This document shows, one piece after another, positions 1 through 7,344 of a stretch of 14,477 bases of DNA (its first letter is position 1; each line of letters opens with the position of its first letter). The stretch spans positions 1-14,477 of the forward strand of contig CAISQQ010000122.1 in the NCBI GenBank assembly GCA_903887655.1, read 5' to 3'. A program made the translations under genes and the position numbers. Origin of the DNA: an uncultured Burkholderiales bacterium (GTDB lineage: Bacteria > Pseudomonadota > Gammaproteobacteria > Burkholderiales > Burkholderiaceae_C). The notes under the pieces were generated by a model that saw only the letters and a program-made list of their open reading frames with translations, had not been told where the DNA came from and did not search any database.

Positions 1-890
1 ACCACATGGTATTTACCGCCTTCACAAGTCACGGGAAACCCAAACATGGTGTCTTTGGGAATGCCATACCAGCCATTGGATGGGATACCCATGGTGACCC
101 AGTGACCGTGGGTGCCCAAGGCCCAGTCGTGCATGTGGTCAATGGCTGCATTGGCCGCCGACGCTGCCGAGGACAATCCGCGCGCATCGATGATGGCAGC
201 ACCGCGCTTGCCAACGGTTGGCAAGAACACATTGGCATTCCATTCTTGGTCGTTGATCATGTCTTTGACAGGCTTGCCGGCGATGGTGGCAAACCTATAG
301 TCCGCATACATGGTGGGAGAGTGGTTACCCCAAACGCACAATTTCTCAATGTCGCCAACGGCATGGCCTGTTTTGAGCGCCACTTGACTGGCCGCACGGT
401 TGTGGTCCAAACGCAGCATGGCGGTGAAGTTCTCGCGTGGCAAATCAGGCGCGCTCTTCATGGCAATGTAGGCGTTGGTGTTGGCAGGGTTGCCCACGAC
501 CAAAACGCGAACATCACGGGATGCGCTGGCATTCAAGGCTTTGCCTTGGGCGGTAAAAATTTGAGCATTGGCGGCCAACAAATCAGCACGCTCCATGCCT
601 GGGCCGCGCGGGCGAGCACCCACCAACAAAGCGTAATCCGTGTCCTTGAAGGCCGCAGTCGGATTGTCATAGGCGTGCATATTGGAGAGCAGCGGGAAAG
701 CACAATCTTCGAGCTCCATCATGACGCCTTTGAGAGCTTTTTGGGCCTTTTCGTCGGGAACTTCCAAGAGTTGAAGAATCACCGGTTGATCGCGTCCGAG
801 CATCTCGCCTGAAGCAATGCGAAACAACAAGGCATACCCAATTTGACCGGCCGCTCCAGTTACCGCAACGTGCACAGGCTTTTTACTCAT
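1..890 (-). CDS. mdh: Malate dehydrogenase, NAD-dependent (3' end cut by window edge)
   Basis: Interconverts malate and oxaloacetate with NAD(H) in the TCA cycle, in the cytoplasm. The minus strand reads MSKKPVHVAVTGAAGQIGYA from the ATG at 890-888 and stays open to the left edge, giving 296 codons. The family in this group is about 328 residues, so roughly the last 30 are outside. Visible motifs are the NAD-binding glycine loop TGAAGQIG (residues 11-18), the mobile-loop arginines R95 and R101 in GARPRGPGMERADLL, NPANTNA (134-140), LDHNRA with D162 and R165, and WGNHS (187-191) carrying the catalytic H190. The start is supported by GGAGTGAT about 4 bases upstream on the minus strand. It is divergent from the GntR regulator gene and sits beside sdh and gltA, so shared TCA regulation is plausible. 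Identification is secure; the C-terminus was not seen. Confidence 0.97.
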   Translation of the reverse strand, partial: MSKKPVHVAVTGAAGQIGYALLFRIASGEMLGRDQPVILQLLEVPDEKAQKALKGVMMELEDCAFPLLSNMHAYDNPTAAFKDTDYALLVGARPRGPGMERADLLAANAQIFTAQGKALNASASRDVRVLVVGNPANTNAYIAMKSAPDLPRENFTAMLRLDHNRAASQVALKTGHAVGDIEKLCVWGNHSPTMYADYRFATIAGKPVKDMINDQEWNANVFLPTVGKRGAAIIDARGLSSAASAANAAIDHMHDWALGTHGHWVTMGIPSNGWYGIPKDTMFGFPVTCEGGKYHV

Positions 891-948
891 GAGATCACTC
901 CAATTGAAAAAATAAAAGAAAAAAATGACTCGTTGGTCTTCACCCTCG

Positions 949-976
949 AGTGTAACGCCTAAAAGGCCCGCTCCAA
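949..976 (-). promoter_or_regulatory. Possible mdh promoter
   Basis: On the minus strand a TTGGAG (-35-like, 971-976) and TACACT (-10-like, 949-954) are separated by 16 bases and lie about 60 bases upstream of the mdh start. Both boxes match the sigma-70 consensus only partly. An alternative is the minus-strand TATAAT at 1008-1003, which would give a leader of about 105 bases and start transcription near the palindrome at 985-998. Confidence 0.25.
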
Positions 977-984
977 GCTCTTCT

Positions 985-998
985 GTCTTATAGAAGAC
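985..998. promoter_or_regulatory. Probable operator of the GntR-family regulator (GTCTT-ATAG-AAGAC)
   Basis: A 14-base inverted repeat with perfect 5-base arms, GTCTT and AAGAC, around ATAG. It lies in the mdh-gntR divergent region, ending 6 bases before a perfect TATAAT, so a bound protein would cover the -35/spacer region of the regulator's own promoter. GT and AC at the ends of a short AT-centred palindrome fit operators of HutC-type GntR regulators. Autoregulation, and possible control of mdh, are inferences from position. Confidence 0.6.
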
Positions 999-1002
999 TG
1001 GT

Positions 1003-1010
1003 ATTATAAT
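1003..1010. promoter_or_regulatory. Consensus -10 hexamer for gntR, readable on both strands
   Basis: ATTATAAT contains TATAAT on the plus strand (1005-1010) and also on the minus strand (1008-1003). The plus-strand copy would start transcription near 1017, leaving a leader of about 73 bases before the gntR ATG at 1090. No good -35 box is visible for either direction, only TTCTGT at 981-986 on the plus strand. A six-codon open frame (1017-1037) begins right at the expected transcription start; I see no reason to call it a gene. Confidence 0.5.
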
Positions 1011-1089
1011 GAAGCCATGAACAGAGCACCGTTTTAGTGCAGACCCAAGCACCCACCTCCAAACACACCCACGCAGGCCGACTTTTGCC

Positions 1090-2001
1090 ATGAACGCTCC
1101 CAACCCCTCTGCTGTCGTCTCGAGCCCAGAGGCATTGCCCAGCGACAGTGAGAGGACCCAGCGCTTGAGTCGCGAGCACTCGCCCAAGGCCACTTCAAAG
1201 CCCCAGGCTCGCCTGGGTGCCAAGGCGAGCACCGAACGCGACCCCAAGCCTGCCAAAGCGCCCCATGCCATTCCTTTGTTTAGCCCGCTTTATCAACAGA
1301 TCAAAGCCTTGATTTTGCAAAGCTTGAAAGCGGGCGAATGGCGCCCTGGCGAGCCGATCCCCAGTGAGATCGAATTGGCTTCTCGCTACCAAGTCAGCCA
1401 AGGCACGGTGCGCAAAGCCATCGATGAGTTGGCCATGGACAATTTGCTCATTCGCCGCCAAGGCGTGGGCACCTTTGTGGCCACCCATCACGAAGTCGGT
1501 GTTCAATACCGGTTTTTAAAATTGGTGCCCAATGACCCCAGTCCACTGTCCAAACCCAACATCCCACCTTCGCGCCATATTTTGTGGTGCAAACGGGTCA
1601 AGGCAAGCGTGGAAGTTGCACACAACTTGGATCTCAAAAAGGGAGATGGGGTCGTGCATATTCGTCGAATTTTGTCATTCGCTCACCAGCCCACCATCTT
1701 GGAAGACCTGTACTTGCCGCAAAACCCCTTCAAGGGCTTGCACACCGAGGAGCTCAGACTTTATCCAGGGCCGACCTACGCGCTTTTTGAAACCACCTAC
1801 GGTGTTCGCATGGTCAAGGCTCAGGAAAAAATCCGAGCCGTGAGCGCCAGCACCAAGGATGCAACACTCCTGGAAGTCCCCCCAGGCAGTGCACTGCTGA
1901 GTGTTCAACGCATCTCCTTCACCTACCAAGATATTCCCATGGAGTTGCGCAAAGCCATTTATCGCACCGATCATCACCACTACCAAAACGAGCTGAACTA
2001 A
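1090..2001 (+). CDS. GntR family (HutC-type) transcriptional regulator, TCA-cluster associated
   Basis: A DNA-binding repressor/activator of 303 residues. Residues about 65-132 form the GntR winged helix-turn-helix (FSPLYQQIKALI, PSEIELASRYQVSQGTVRKA, ending RRQGVGTFV). Residues about 140-298 resemble the UTRA ligand-binding domain of the HutC/FarR subfamily. HutC-type proteins are usually about 240 residues; the excess is an N-terminal tail of about 60 residues, rich in Ser, Pro, Lys and Ala and probably disordered. The ATG at 1090 is the only ATG start in frame upstream of the domain, but no clear ribosome-binding site precedes it. The next in-frame alternatives are TTG codons at 1135, 1165 and 1276, so a shorter protein is possible. 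It lies between divergent mdh and sdhCDAB-sdhE-gltA, which suggests control of TCA genes. The ligand is unknown. Confidence 0.9.
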   Translation: MNAPNPSAVVSSPEALPSDSERTQRLSREHSPKATSKPQARLGAKASTERDPKPAKAPHAIPLFSPLYQQIKALILQSLKAGEWRPGEPIPSEIELASRYQVSQGTVRKAIDELAMDNLLIRRQGVGTFVATHHEVGVQYRFLKLVPNDPSPLSKPNIPPSRHILWCKRVKASVEVAHNLDLKKGDGVVHIRRILSFAHQPTILEDLYLPQNPFKGLHTEELRLYPGPTYALFETTYGVRMVKAQEKIRAVSASTKDATLLEVPPGSALLSVQRISFTYQDIPMELRKAIYRTDHHHYQNELN

Positions 2002-2076
2002 TCCGAAAGACTTCAAAAAACAAAAATTAACCAGCATCAATGTTTATTTTTAACCCTTTTGCGACCCCTAGAGTTC

Positions 2077-2109
2077 ATTTCATATTGCATTGCAATAGAA
2101 TTTTGAAAT
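2077..2109. promoter_or_regulatory. sdhC promoter region with 15-base palindrome
   Basis: TATTGCATTGCAATA (2083-2097) is a perfect palindrome of 7-base arms around one base. It is flanked by a second pair of arms, ATTTCA (2077-2082) and TGAAAT (2104-2109). TAGAAT at 2096-2101 resembles a -10 box and overlaps its right edge; a weak TTCATT (2074-2079) lies 16 bases further up. The site is 62 bases before the sdhC start. A palindrome between -35 and -10 is a typical repressor position. Its sequence is unlike the palindrome upstream of gntR, so the binding protein is not obvious. Confidence 0.5.
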
Positions 2110-2158
2110 CCATTGGGACTTGATTTTCAATTCCAGTAAAACAAGAAAGAGCTGTTGT

Positions 2159-2590
2159 ATGACCGAGATTGCCAAAAAACGCCCCATCTTCAGGAACATC
2201 AATGCCCTGAAAGATTTGCCCACCTACCGCCTGCCTGCGGCCGGCTGGGTGTCGATTTTGCACCGCGTGAGCGGCGCCGTGATGTTTTTGTTGTTGCCGT
2301 TCATCATCTGGTTGTTTGATGTGTCGGTCTCTTCAGAGATTTCGTTTTCGCGCTTTTCCTCGGTTTTTCAAGTCGGTGTGGGCTTCATTCCCGCATGGTT
2401 CGTGAAACTGGTGGTCTTGGGACTCCTGTGGTCCTATTTGCACCATTTGTGCGCTGGCGTGAGGCATTTGTACATGGACACCCACCACGCTGTCGACAAG
2501 ACCTTTGGGCACCAAAGTGCCGTGGTCACGTTGGTGCTGAGCCTGGGGCTGACGGTCATTCTTGGGGCCAAGCTATTTGGTTTGTACTGA
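2159..2590 (+). CDS. sdhC: Succinate dehydrogenase cytochrome b556 subunit
   Basis: First membrane anchor of complex II, binding heme b and ubiquinone in the inner membrane. The protein is 143 residues with three hydrophobic helices (about 40-55, 78-95, 120-140). SILHRVSGA holds S32 and R36, matching the quinone-site Ser27 and Arg31 of E. coli SdhC. HLCAGVRH holds H96, matching the heme ligand His84. I chose the ATG at 2159, preceded by a purine-rich AAGAAAGAG; the same frame has an upstream TTG at 2120, but 13 extra residues before MTEIAKKRP do not fit the family. It is the first gene of sdhCDAB, 157 bases after gntR, and a palindromic promoter candidate lies in that gap. Length is normal for the family. 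Confidence 0.96.
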   Translation: MTEIAKKRPIFRNINALKDLPTYRLPAAGWVSILHRVSGAVMFLLLPFIIWLFDVSVSSEISFSRFSSVFQVGVGFIPAWFVKLVVLGLLWSYLHHLCAGVRHLYMDTHHAVDKTFGHQSAVVTLVLSLGLTVILGAKLFGLY

Positions 2591-2639
2591 GCGCCTTGGT
2601 ACCACCAACCCACCCCACTTATTTTCAGGAGATTTAGAC

Positions 2640-3005
2640 ATGTCAGTCAATTACGGATCCAAACGCATCGTTGTCGGTGCCCACTACGGCTTGAGAGACT
2701 GGTTGGCCCAACGGGTCACGGCCGCCATCATGGCCTTGTTCACTTTATTGCTCTTGGCCCAAGTTCTCCTCACCAAAGGGGAGATCGGTTACGACAAGTG
2801 GGCTGGTATTTTCAGCAGCCAATGGATGAAAGCCATCACTTTCACCGTGATCTTATCGCTGGCCTACCACGCTTGGGTGGGCATGAGAGACATTTGGATG
2901 GATTATGTCCAGCCCGTGGGCATTCGCTTGGTTTTGCAAATTTTCACCCTGGTTTGGCTCATCGCATGCATGGGCTGGGCAATTCAAGTTCTTTGGAGAC
3001 TCTAA
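2640..3005 (+). CDS. sdhD: Succinate dehydrogenase hydrophobic membrane anchor subunit
   Basis: Second membrane anchor of complex II, completing the heme and quinone sites with SdhC. It is 121 residues with three hydrophobic segments (about 26-45, 65-82, 95-118). HAWVGM contains H77, matching His71 of E. coli SdhD, and DYVQP holds D88 and Y89, matching the quinone-site Asp82 and Tyr83. The ATG at 2640 has a strong AGGAGA at 2627-2632. An in-frame start at 2562 lies inside sdhC and would add 26 unsupported residues. The gene follows sdhC by 49 bases and its stop is 3 bases before sdhA, so the four genes are surely co-transcribed. Confidence 0.96.
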   Translation: MSVNYGSKRIVVGAHYGLRDWLAQRVTAAIMALFTLLLLAQVLLTKGEIGYDKWAGIFSSQWMKAITFTVILSLAYHAWVGMRDIWMDYVQPVGIRLVLQIFTLVWLIACMGWAIQVLWRL

Positions 3006-3008
3006 GTT

Positions 3009-4805
3009 ATGACTTCAACACATTCAATGGTGCAGCGCAAATTTGACGTTGTCATTGTGGGCGCCGGTGGTTCTGGTATGCGCGCCTCTCTTCAACTCGC
3101 CCGTGCTGGACTCAATGTGGCCGTGCTCTCCAAAGTCTTCCCCACTCGATCGCACACGGTGGCGGCCCAGGGGGGTATTGGCGCGTCACTGGGCAATATG
3201 TCTGAGGACAACTGGCACTATCATTTTTACGACACCGTCAAGGGCTCGGACTGGCTGGGCGACCAAGACGCGATTGAGTTCATGTGCCGTGAGGCCCCCC
3301 ATGCGGTCTATGACTTGGAGCACATGGGCATGCCCTTTGACCGCAACCCAGACGGCACCATCTACCAGCGCCCCTTTGGTGGACACACCGCCAATTATGG
3401 CGAAAAGCCCGTTCAGCGCGCCTGTGCTGCGGCCGACCGCACCGGGCATGCCATGCTGCACACCCTGTACCAGCAAAACGTTCAAGCCAAAACCAGCTTC
3501 TTTGTCGAATGGATGGCACTCGATATCATTCGCGATCAAGAAGGCGATGTGGTGGGCGTCACCGCTTTAGAGATGGAAACGGGCGAGATGTACATCTTGC
3601 AAGCCAAAACAGTCCTATTGGCCACTGGCGGCGCGGGTCGCATCTTCAAAGCCTCCACCAACGCCTTCATCAACACAGGCGACGGCCTTGGCATGGCCGC
3701 ACGAGCAGGTATTCCCCTCGAAGACATGGAGTTTTGGCAATTCCACCCCACTGGTGTGGCCGGTGCGGGCGTGCTGCTCACCGAAGGCTGCCGCGGTGAG
3801 GGCGCCATTTTGCTCAACTCCAATGGCGAGCGCTTCATGGAGCGCTACGCTCCAACACTCAAGGACTTGGCGCCCAGGGACTTTGTCTCTCGCTCCATGG
3901 ACCAAGAGATCAAAGAGGGTCGAGGCTGCGGCCCCAACAAAGACTATGTGCTGTTGAAACTCGATCACTTGGGCGCAGAGACCATCATGAAACGCCTGCC
4001 CTCGGTGTACGAGATTGGACTCAATTTCGCCAACGTGGACATCACCAAAGAAGCCATTCCAGTGGTGCCCACCATCCATTACCAAATGGGGGGCATTCCC
4101 ACCAACATCCACGGCCAAGTGGTCACTCAATCGGGCAGCAACCACAACGAGCCCGTTCAAGGGCTTTATGCCGTGGGCGAGTGCTCTTGCGTGTCGGTGC
4201 ATGGCGCGAACCGCTTGGGCACCAATTCACTGCTCGACTTGTTGGTCTTTGGGCGCGCCGCGGGCAACCACATCATTGACTTTCACCGCACCACCAAAAA
4301 CCACAAACCCCTGCCCAAAGATGCGGCCGACTTCACGCGTTCACGGGTGGCCCGTTTGGAGGCCAACACCAACGGCGAATACGCGCAAGTGGTGGCCGAC
4401 GATATTCGCTCGGCCATGCAAGAGCATGCTGGCGTTTTCCGCACCCAAGCGGTCATGGACGAAGGCGTGCACAAGATCGCCGAGCTCAGGGAGCGCACCA
4501 AAAACATTGGCCTCAAGGACCACTCCAAAGTCTTCAACACCGCTCGCATCGAGGCCTTGGAAGTGGACAACTTGATTGAATGCGCGCAGTCCACCATGGT
4601 CTCAGCCGCCGCTCGCCACGAGAGCCGAGGCGCGCACACCGTGGACGACTATGCGGACAGCCCAGCCCACCCCAACGGCAGAAACGACGAAGAGTGGCTC
4701 AAGCACAGCTTGTGGTACTCCGAGGGCAACCGCTTGAGCTACAAGCCCGTGAACATGAAGCCGCTCACGGTTGAGAGCATTGAGCTGAAAGTTCGAACCT
4801 TCTAA
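3009..4805 (+). CDS. sdhA: Succinate dehydrogenase flavoprotein subunit
   Basis: Catalytic subunit of complex II: oxidises succinate to fumarate and passes electrons through covalently bound FAD to SdhB, on the cytoplasmic face of the membrane. The 598 residues are family length. GAGGSG (18-23) is the FAD dinucleotide loop. SHTVAAQGG holds H49, the expected site of covalent FAD attachment (His45 in E. coli). Active-site residues are H246 (QFHPTG), R290 (APRD), H357 (HYQMGG) and R402 (HGANRLG), matching E. coli His242, Arg286, His354 and Arg399. GGAG at 2995-2998, within the end of sdhD, serves as ribosome-binding site. SdhE, which promotes this flavinylation, is encoded two genes downstream. 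No anomalies. Confidence 0.99.
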   Translation: MTSTHSMVQRKFDVVIVGAGGSGMRASLQLARAGLNVAVLSKVFPTRSHTVAAQGGIGASLGNMSEDNWHYHFYDTVKGSDWLGDQDAIEFMCREAPHAVYDLEHMGMPFDRNPDGTIYQRPFGGHTANYGEKPVQRACAAADRTGHAMLHTLYQQNVQAKTSFFVEWMALDIIRDQEGDVVGVTALEMETGEMYILQAKTVLLATGGAGRIFKASTNAFINTGDGLGMAARAGIPLEDMEFWQFHPTGVAGAGVLLTEGCRGEGAILLNSNGERFMERYAPTLKDLAPRDFVSRSMDQEIKEGRGCGPNKDYVLLKLDHLGAETIMKRLPSVYEIGLNFANVDITKEAIPVVPTIHYQMGGIPTNIHGQVVTQSGSNHNEPVQGLYAVGECSCVSVHGANRLGTNSLLDLLVFGRAAGNHIIDFHRTTKNHKPLPKDAADFTRSRVARLEANTNGEYAQVVADDIRSAMQEHAGVFRTQAVMDEGVHKIAELRERTKNIGLKDHSKVFNTARIEALEVDNLIECAQSTMVSAAARHESRGAHTVDDYADSPAHPNGRNDEEWLKHSLWYSEGNRLSYKPVNMKPLTVESIELKVRTF

Positions 4806-4859
4806 TTTTCCCCAAGTCCCTCACCGAATTCTTCCCCCCATTGTCCCTTGGAGCACTTT

Positions 4860-5564
4860 ATGCAAACCCGTACCTTTCAGATCTACCGCTACGATCCCGA
4901 CAAAGATGCCAAGCCCTACATGCAGACCATCCAAATCGAACTCGATGGGCATGAGCGCATGCTCCTCGATGTGCTGATGAAACTCAAACAACTCGACCCC
5001 AGCATCTCCTTTCGCCGCTCTTGCCGCGAAGGCGTCTGTGGCTCAGATGCGATGAATATCAACGGTAAAAATGGTCTGGCATGCCTCACCAACATGCTGA
5101 GTCTGCCCCAAACCATCGTGCTCAAGCCGCTGCCCGGTCTGCCCGTTGTGCGTGACTTGATTGTGGACATGACGCAGTTTTTCAAGCAATACCATTCCAT
5201 CAAGCCGTATTTGGTCAACGACACACTGCCCCCTGAGAAGGAGCGCTTACAGTCACCGGAGGAGCGCGATGAGCTCAATGGTTTGTACGAGTGTATTTTG
5301 TGCGCGAGCTGCTCCACGAGCTGCCCCTCGTTTTGGTGGAACCCCGACAAGTTTGTCGGCCCTGCCGGTCTTTTGCAAGCCTACCGCTTCATTGCCGACA
5401 GCCGAGACCAAGCCACCGGCGAGCGACTCGACAACCTGGAAGACCCGTACCGACTCTTTCGCTGCCACACCATCATGAACTGTGTCGATGTGTGTCCCAA
5501 GGGCTTGAACCCCACACAAGCGATTGGCAAAATCAAAGAGTTGATGGTTCGTCGCGCCATTTAA
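4860..5564 (+). CDS. sdhB: Succinate dehydrogenase iron-sulfur subunit
   Basis: Carries electrons from FAD in SdhA to ubiquinone through three iron-sulfur clusters. The protein is 234 residues. The 2Fe-2S ligands are C55, C60, D63 and C75 in CREGVCGSDAMNINGKNGLA and the following Cys; the numbering equals that of E. coli SdhB. C145, C148 and C151 (CILCASC) with C212 should bind the 4Fe-4S cluster, and C155, C202 and C208 the 3Fe-4S cluster. I chose the ATG at 4860, preceded by GGAG at 4850-4853. The frame also opens at a TTG at 4848, which overlaps that ribosome-binding site and is unlikely. A 54-base, C-rich gap separates it from sdhA and holds no other feature. Confidence 0.98.
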   Translation: MQTRTFQIYRYDPDKDAKPYMQTIQIELDGHERMLLDVLMKLKQLDPSISFRRSCREGVCGSDAMNINGKNGLACLTNMLSLPQTIVLKPLPGLPVVRDLIVDMTQFFKQYHSIKPYLVNDTLPPEKERLQSPEERDELNGLYECILCASCSTSCPSFWWNPDKFVGPAGLLQAYRFIADSRDQATGERLDNLEDPYRLFRCHTIMNCVDVCPKGLNPTQAIGKIKELMVRRAI

Positions 5565-5614
5565 ACGCTTGAATTCCATCCGCTGATTGACCCCTCACCA
5601 CTCGCCGTGCTGCC

Positions 5615-5911
5615 ATGAACGTGATCGACACTTTTTTGCAAGGATTGGACCCCCGAGCCCCTTTGGGTGCTCGGGAGTACAGCAAGTTGCGCTGGCGTTG
5701 TCGGCGAGGTCTGCTTGAAAACGACTTGTTGATCCAATCTTTTTTTGAGCAACACGCACAAAACTTGACTGTTTCACAAGCCCAAGCTTTGTATGATTTA
5801 ATGGATCTGTCGGACAACGACTTATTGGATTTATTGCTCAAAAGAAATGAGCTTGAACCCTCATTTTTTACACCTGAGCGCGATCGGGTGTTGAACATGC
5901 TCAGGCGCTAA
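5615..5911 (+). CDS. sdhE: FAD assembly factor SdhE (succinate dehydrogenase assembly factor 2 family)
   Basis: Small soluble protein that promotes covalent attachment of FAD to SdhA. It is 98 residues, mostly helical by appearance, with the family signature RGLLEND (residues 31-37, containing the RGxxE motif R31, G32, E35) and the typical downstream acidic-leucine helices (LYDLMDLSDNDLLDLLL). The length is near the usual 80-100. It starts at an ATG 50 bases after sdhB without a clear ribosome-binding site. Its place between sdhB and gltA fits its role in maturing the complex encoded just upstream. This family was formerly annotated as DUF339/YgfY. Confidence 0.93.
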   Translation: MNVIDTFLQGLDPRAPLGAREYSKLRWRCRRGLLENDLLIQSFFEQHAQNLTVSQAQALYDLMDLSDNDLLDLLLKRNELEPSFFTPERDRVLNMLRR

Positions 5912-5921
5912 GATGTGTCAG

Positions 5922-5944
5922 GCCCAAGGTTTGGGCGCCCCCAA
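5922..5944 (+). other. Alternative hairpins in the sdhE-gltA gap
   Basis: Three short segments lie in a row: CCCAA (5923-5927), TTGGG (5931-5935) and CCCAA (5940-5944). The middle one can pair with either neighbour. The first hairpin extends to 6 base pairs (GCCCAA with TTGGGC, loop GGT). The second has loop CGCC. They end 6 bases before AAGGAAAA (5951-5958), the likely gltA ribosome-binding site. No U-run follows, so neither is a terminator. The role is unknown. Confidence 0.4.
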
Positions 5945-5965
5945 AAGACAAAGGAAAATGCAATC

Positions 5966-7276
5966 ATGAACCTCGCCAATTACAAAGCCACTTTATCGTT
6001 CACCAATGGGGCTCCCAATGTTGAGATGCCGGTCTACCACGGCACGATTGGCCCGGATGTGATCGATATTCGCAAACTTTACGGCCAGTCGGGCATGTTC
6101 ACTTACGATCCTGGATTTTTGTCCACCGCGTCGTGCGAATCGGCCATCACCTACATTGATGGCGACAAAGGCGAGTTGCTCTACCGCGGCTACCCCATCG
6201 AGCAGTTGGCCACCGAGTGCAACTTCATGGAGACGTGCTATTTGCTGCTCAAAGGCAATTTGCCCAACGCCACCGAAAAGCACGAGTTCTCTCACTTGGT
6301 GACCCAGCACACCATGGTCAATGAGCAAATGCACTTTTTCTTGCGCGGCTTCAGGCGTGATGCCCACCCCATGGCCGTGATGACGGGTTTGGTGGGGGCA
6401 CTATCGGCCTTTTACCACGACAGCACCGACATCAACAATCCAGAGCACCGCGCCATCTCCGCCATCCGCTTGATTGCCAAAATGCCCACCTTGGTCGCCA
6501 TGGCTTACAAATACAGCATTGGCCAACCCCACCTTTACCCCAGAAATGAACTGAGCTATGCGGGTAACTTTTTGCGCATGATGTTTGGCAACCCTTGTGA
6601 AGATTATGTGGTCAACCCCGTGCTTGAGCGCGCTTTGGACCGCATCTTTATTTTGCACGCCGACCATGAGCAAAATGCCTCCACGTCCACGGTTCGCCTT
6701 TGCGGCTCGTCTGGCACCAACCCCTTTGCTGCCATTGCTGCCGGTGTTGCTTGTCTGTGGGGCCCCGCTCACGGCGGCGCCAATGAAGCGTGCTTGAACA
6801 TGCTCGGTGAGTTGCAAGCCGCCGGTGGATTGGCCAAAGTGGGCGAATTCATGGAGCAAGTCAAGGACAAAAACTCGAGCGTCAAGCTCATGGGTTTTGG
6901 CCACCGCGTTTACAAAAACTACGACCCCCGTGCCAAGCTCATGCAAGAGACCTGCAACGAAGTGTTGGCCGAGTTGGGCCTAGAAAACGATCCCTTGTTC
7001 AAGTTGGCCAAAGCGGTTGAAAAAATCGCCTTGGAAGACGACTACTTTGTGCAACGAAAGCTCTACCCCAACGTGGACTTCTACTCCGGCATCGTGCAGC
7101 GCGCCATTGGCGTTCCGGTCAATATGTTCACCGGCATTTTTGCCCTGGCCAGAACCGTGGGCTGGATTGCCCAACTCAACGAGATGATTGCCGACCCCGA
7201 GTACAAAATCGGCCGTCCTCGTCAGCTCTTCACCGGCGCTGTGCGCCGCGATGTGCAACCGATTGCCAAGCGCTGA
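5966..7276 (+). CDS. gltA: Citrate synthase (type II, hexameric class)
   Basis: Condenses oxaloacetate with acetyl-CoA to citrate, the entry step of the TCA cycle, in the cytoplasm. The protein is 436 residues, the size of the NADH-sensitive Gram-negative class. Catalytic residues are H269 (GPAHGG), H313 (GFGHRVYKNYDPR) and D371 (VDFYSG), matching His264, His305 and Asp362 of E. coli; HADHEQN is at 231-237. I chose the ATG at 5966 with AAGGAAAA upstream. The frame opens earlier at a GTG (5915), but those 17 codons cover the hairpin region and do not look like the family's N-terminus. It ends the TCA block and is followed by a strong terminator. A separate promoter within the 54-base gap after sdhE was not recognised. 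Confidence 0.98.
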   Translation: MNLANYKATLSFTNGAPNVEMPVYHGTIGPDVIDIRKLYGQSGMFTYDPGFLSTASCESAITYIDGDKGELLYRGYPIEQLATECNFMETCYLLLKGNLPNATEKHEFSHLVTQHTMVNEQMHFFLRGFRRDAHPMAVMTGLVGALSAFYHDSTDINNPEHRAISAIRLIAKMPTLVAMAYKYSIGQPHLYPRNELSYAGNFLRMMFGNPCEDYVVNPVLERALDRIFILHADHEQNASTSTVRLCGSSGTNPFAAIAAGVACLWGPAHGGANEACLNMLGELQAAGGLAKVGEFMEQVKDKNSSVKLMGFGHRVYKNYDPRAKLMQETCNEVLAELGLENDPLFKLAKAVEKIALEDDYFVQRKLYPNVDFYSGIVQRAIGVPVNMFTGIFALARTVGWIAQLNEMIADPEYKIGRPRQLFTGAVRRDVQPIAKR

Positions 7277-7344
7277 AGCTGCGCGCTGACCAAGCGTTGA
7301 AGAAAGGCTGAATTTTTGGCCTTTCCAAGGCCCACCACCGCATG

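Noticed and set aside
6..812. A 268-residue plus-strand open frame at the left edge
   Set aside because: It is the exact antisense of mdh, which shows all malate dehydrogenase motifs; the plus-strand translation resembles no family.
953..964. TAACGCCTAAAA occurs both here and at 7435-7446, upstream of mdh/gntR and leuC
   Set aside because: In a window of this size several 12-base identities are expected by chance, and the two copies lie at different distances from their genes. The overlap with a -10-like TAAAAT at leuC explains part of the likeness.
1017..1037. A six-codon open frame (MNRAPF) at the expected gntR transcription start, as a possible leaderless leader peptide
   Set aside because: Too short, no amino-acid bias suggesting attenuation, and the transcription start is only inferred.
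2022..2051. AAAAAT/ATTTTT arms in the gntR-sdhC gap, as a possible gntR terminator
   Set aside because: An all-A/T stem of six pairs with an 18-base loop is too unstable. It is more likely just an AT-rich promoter upstream region.
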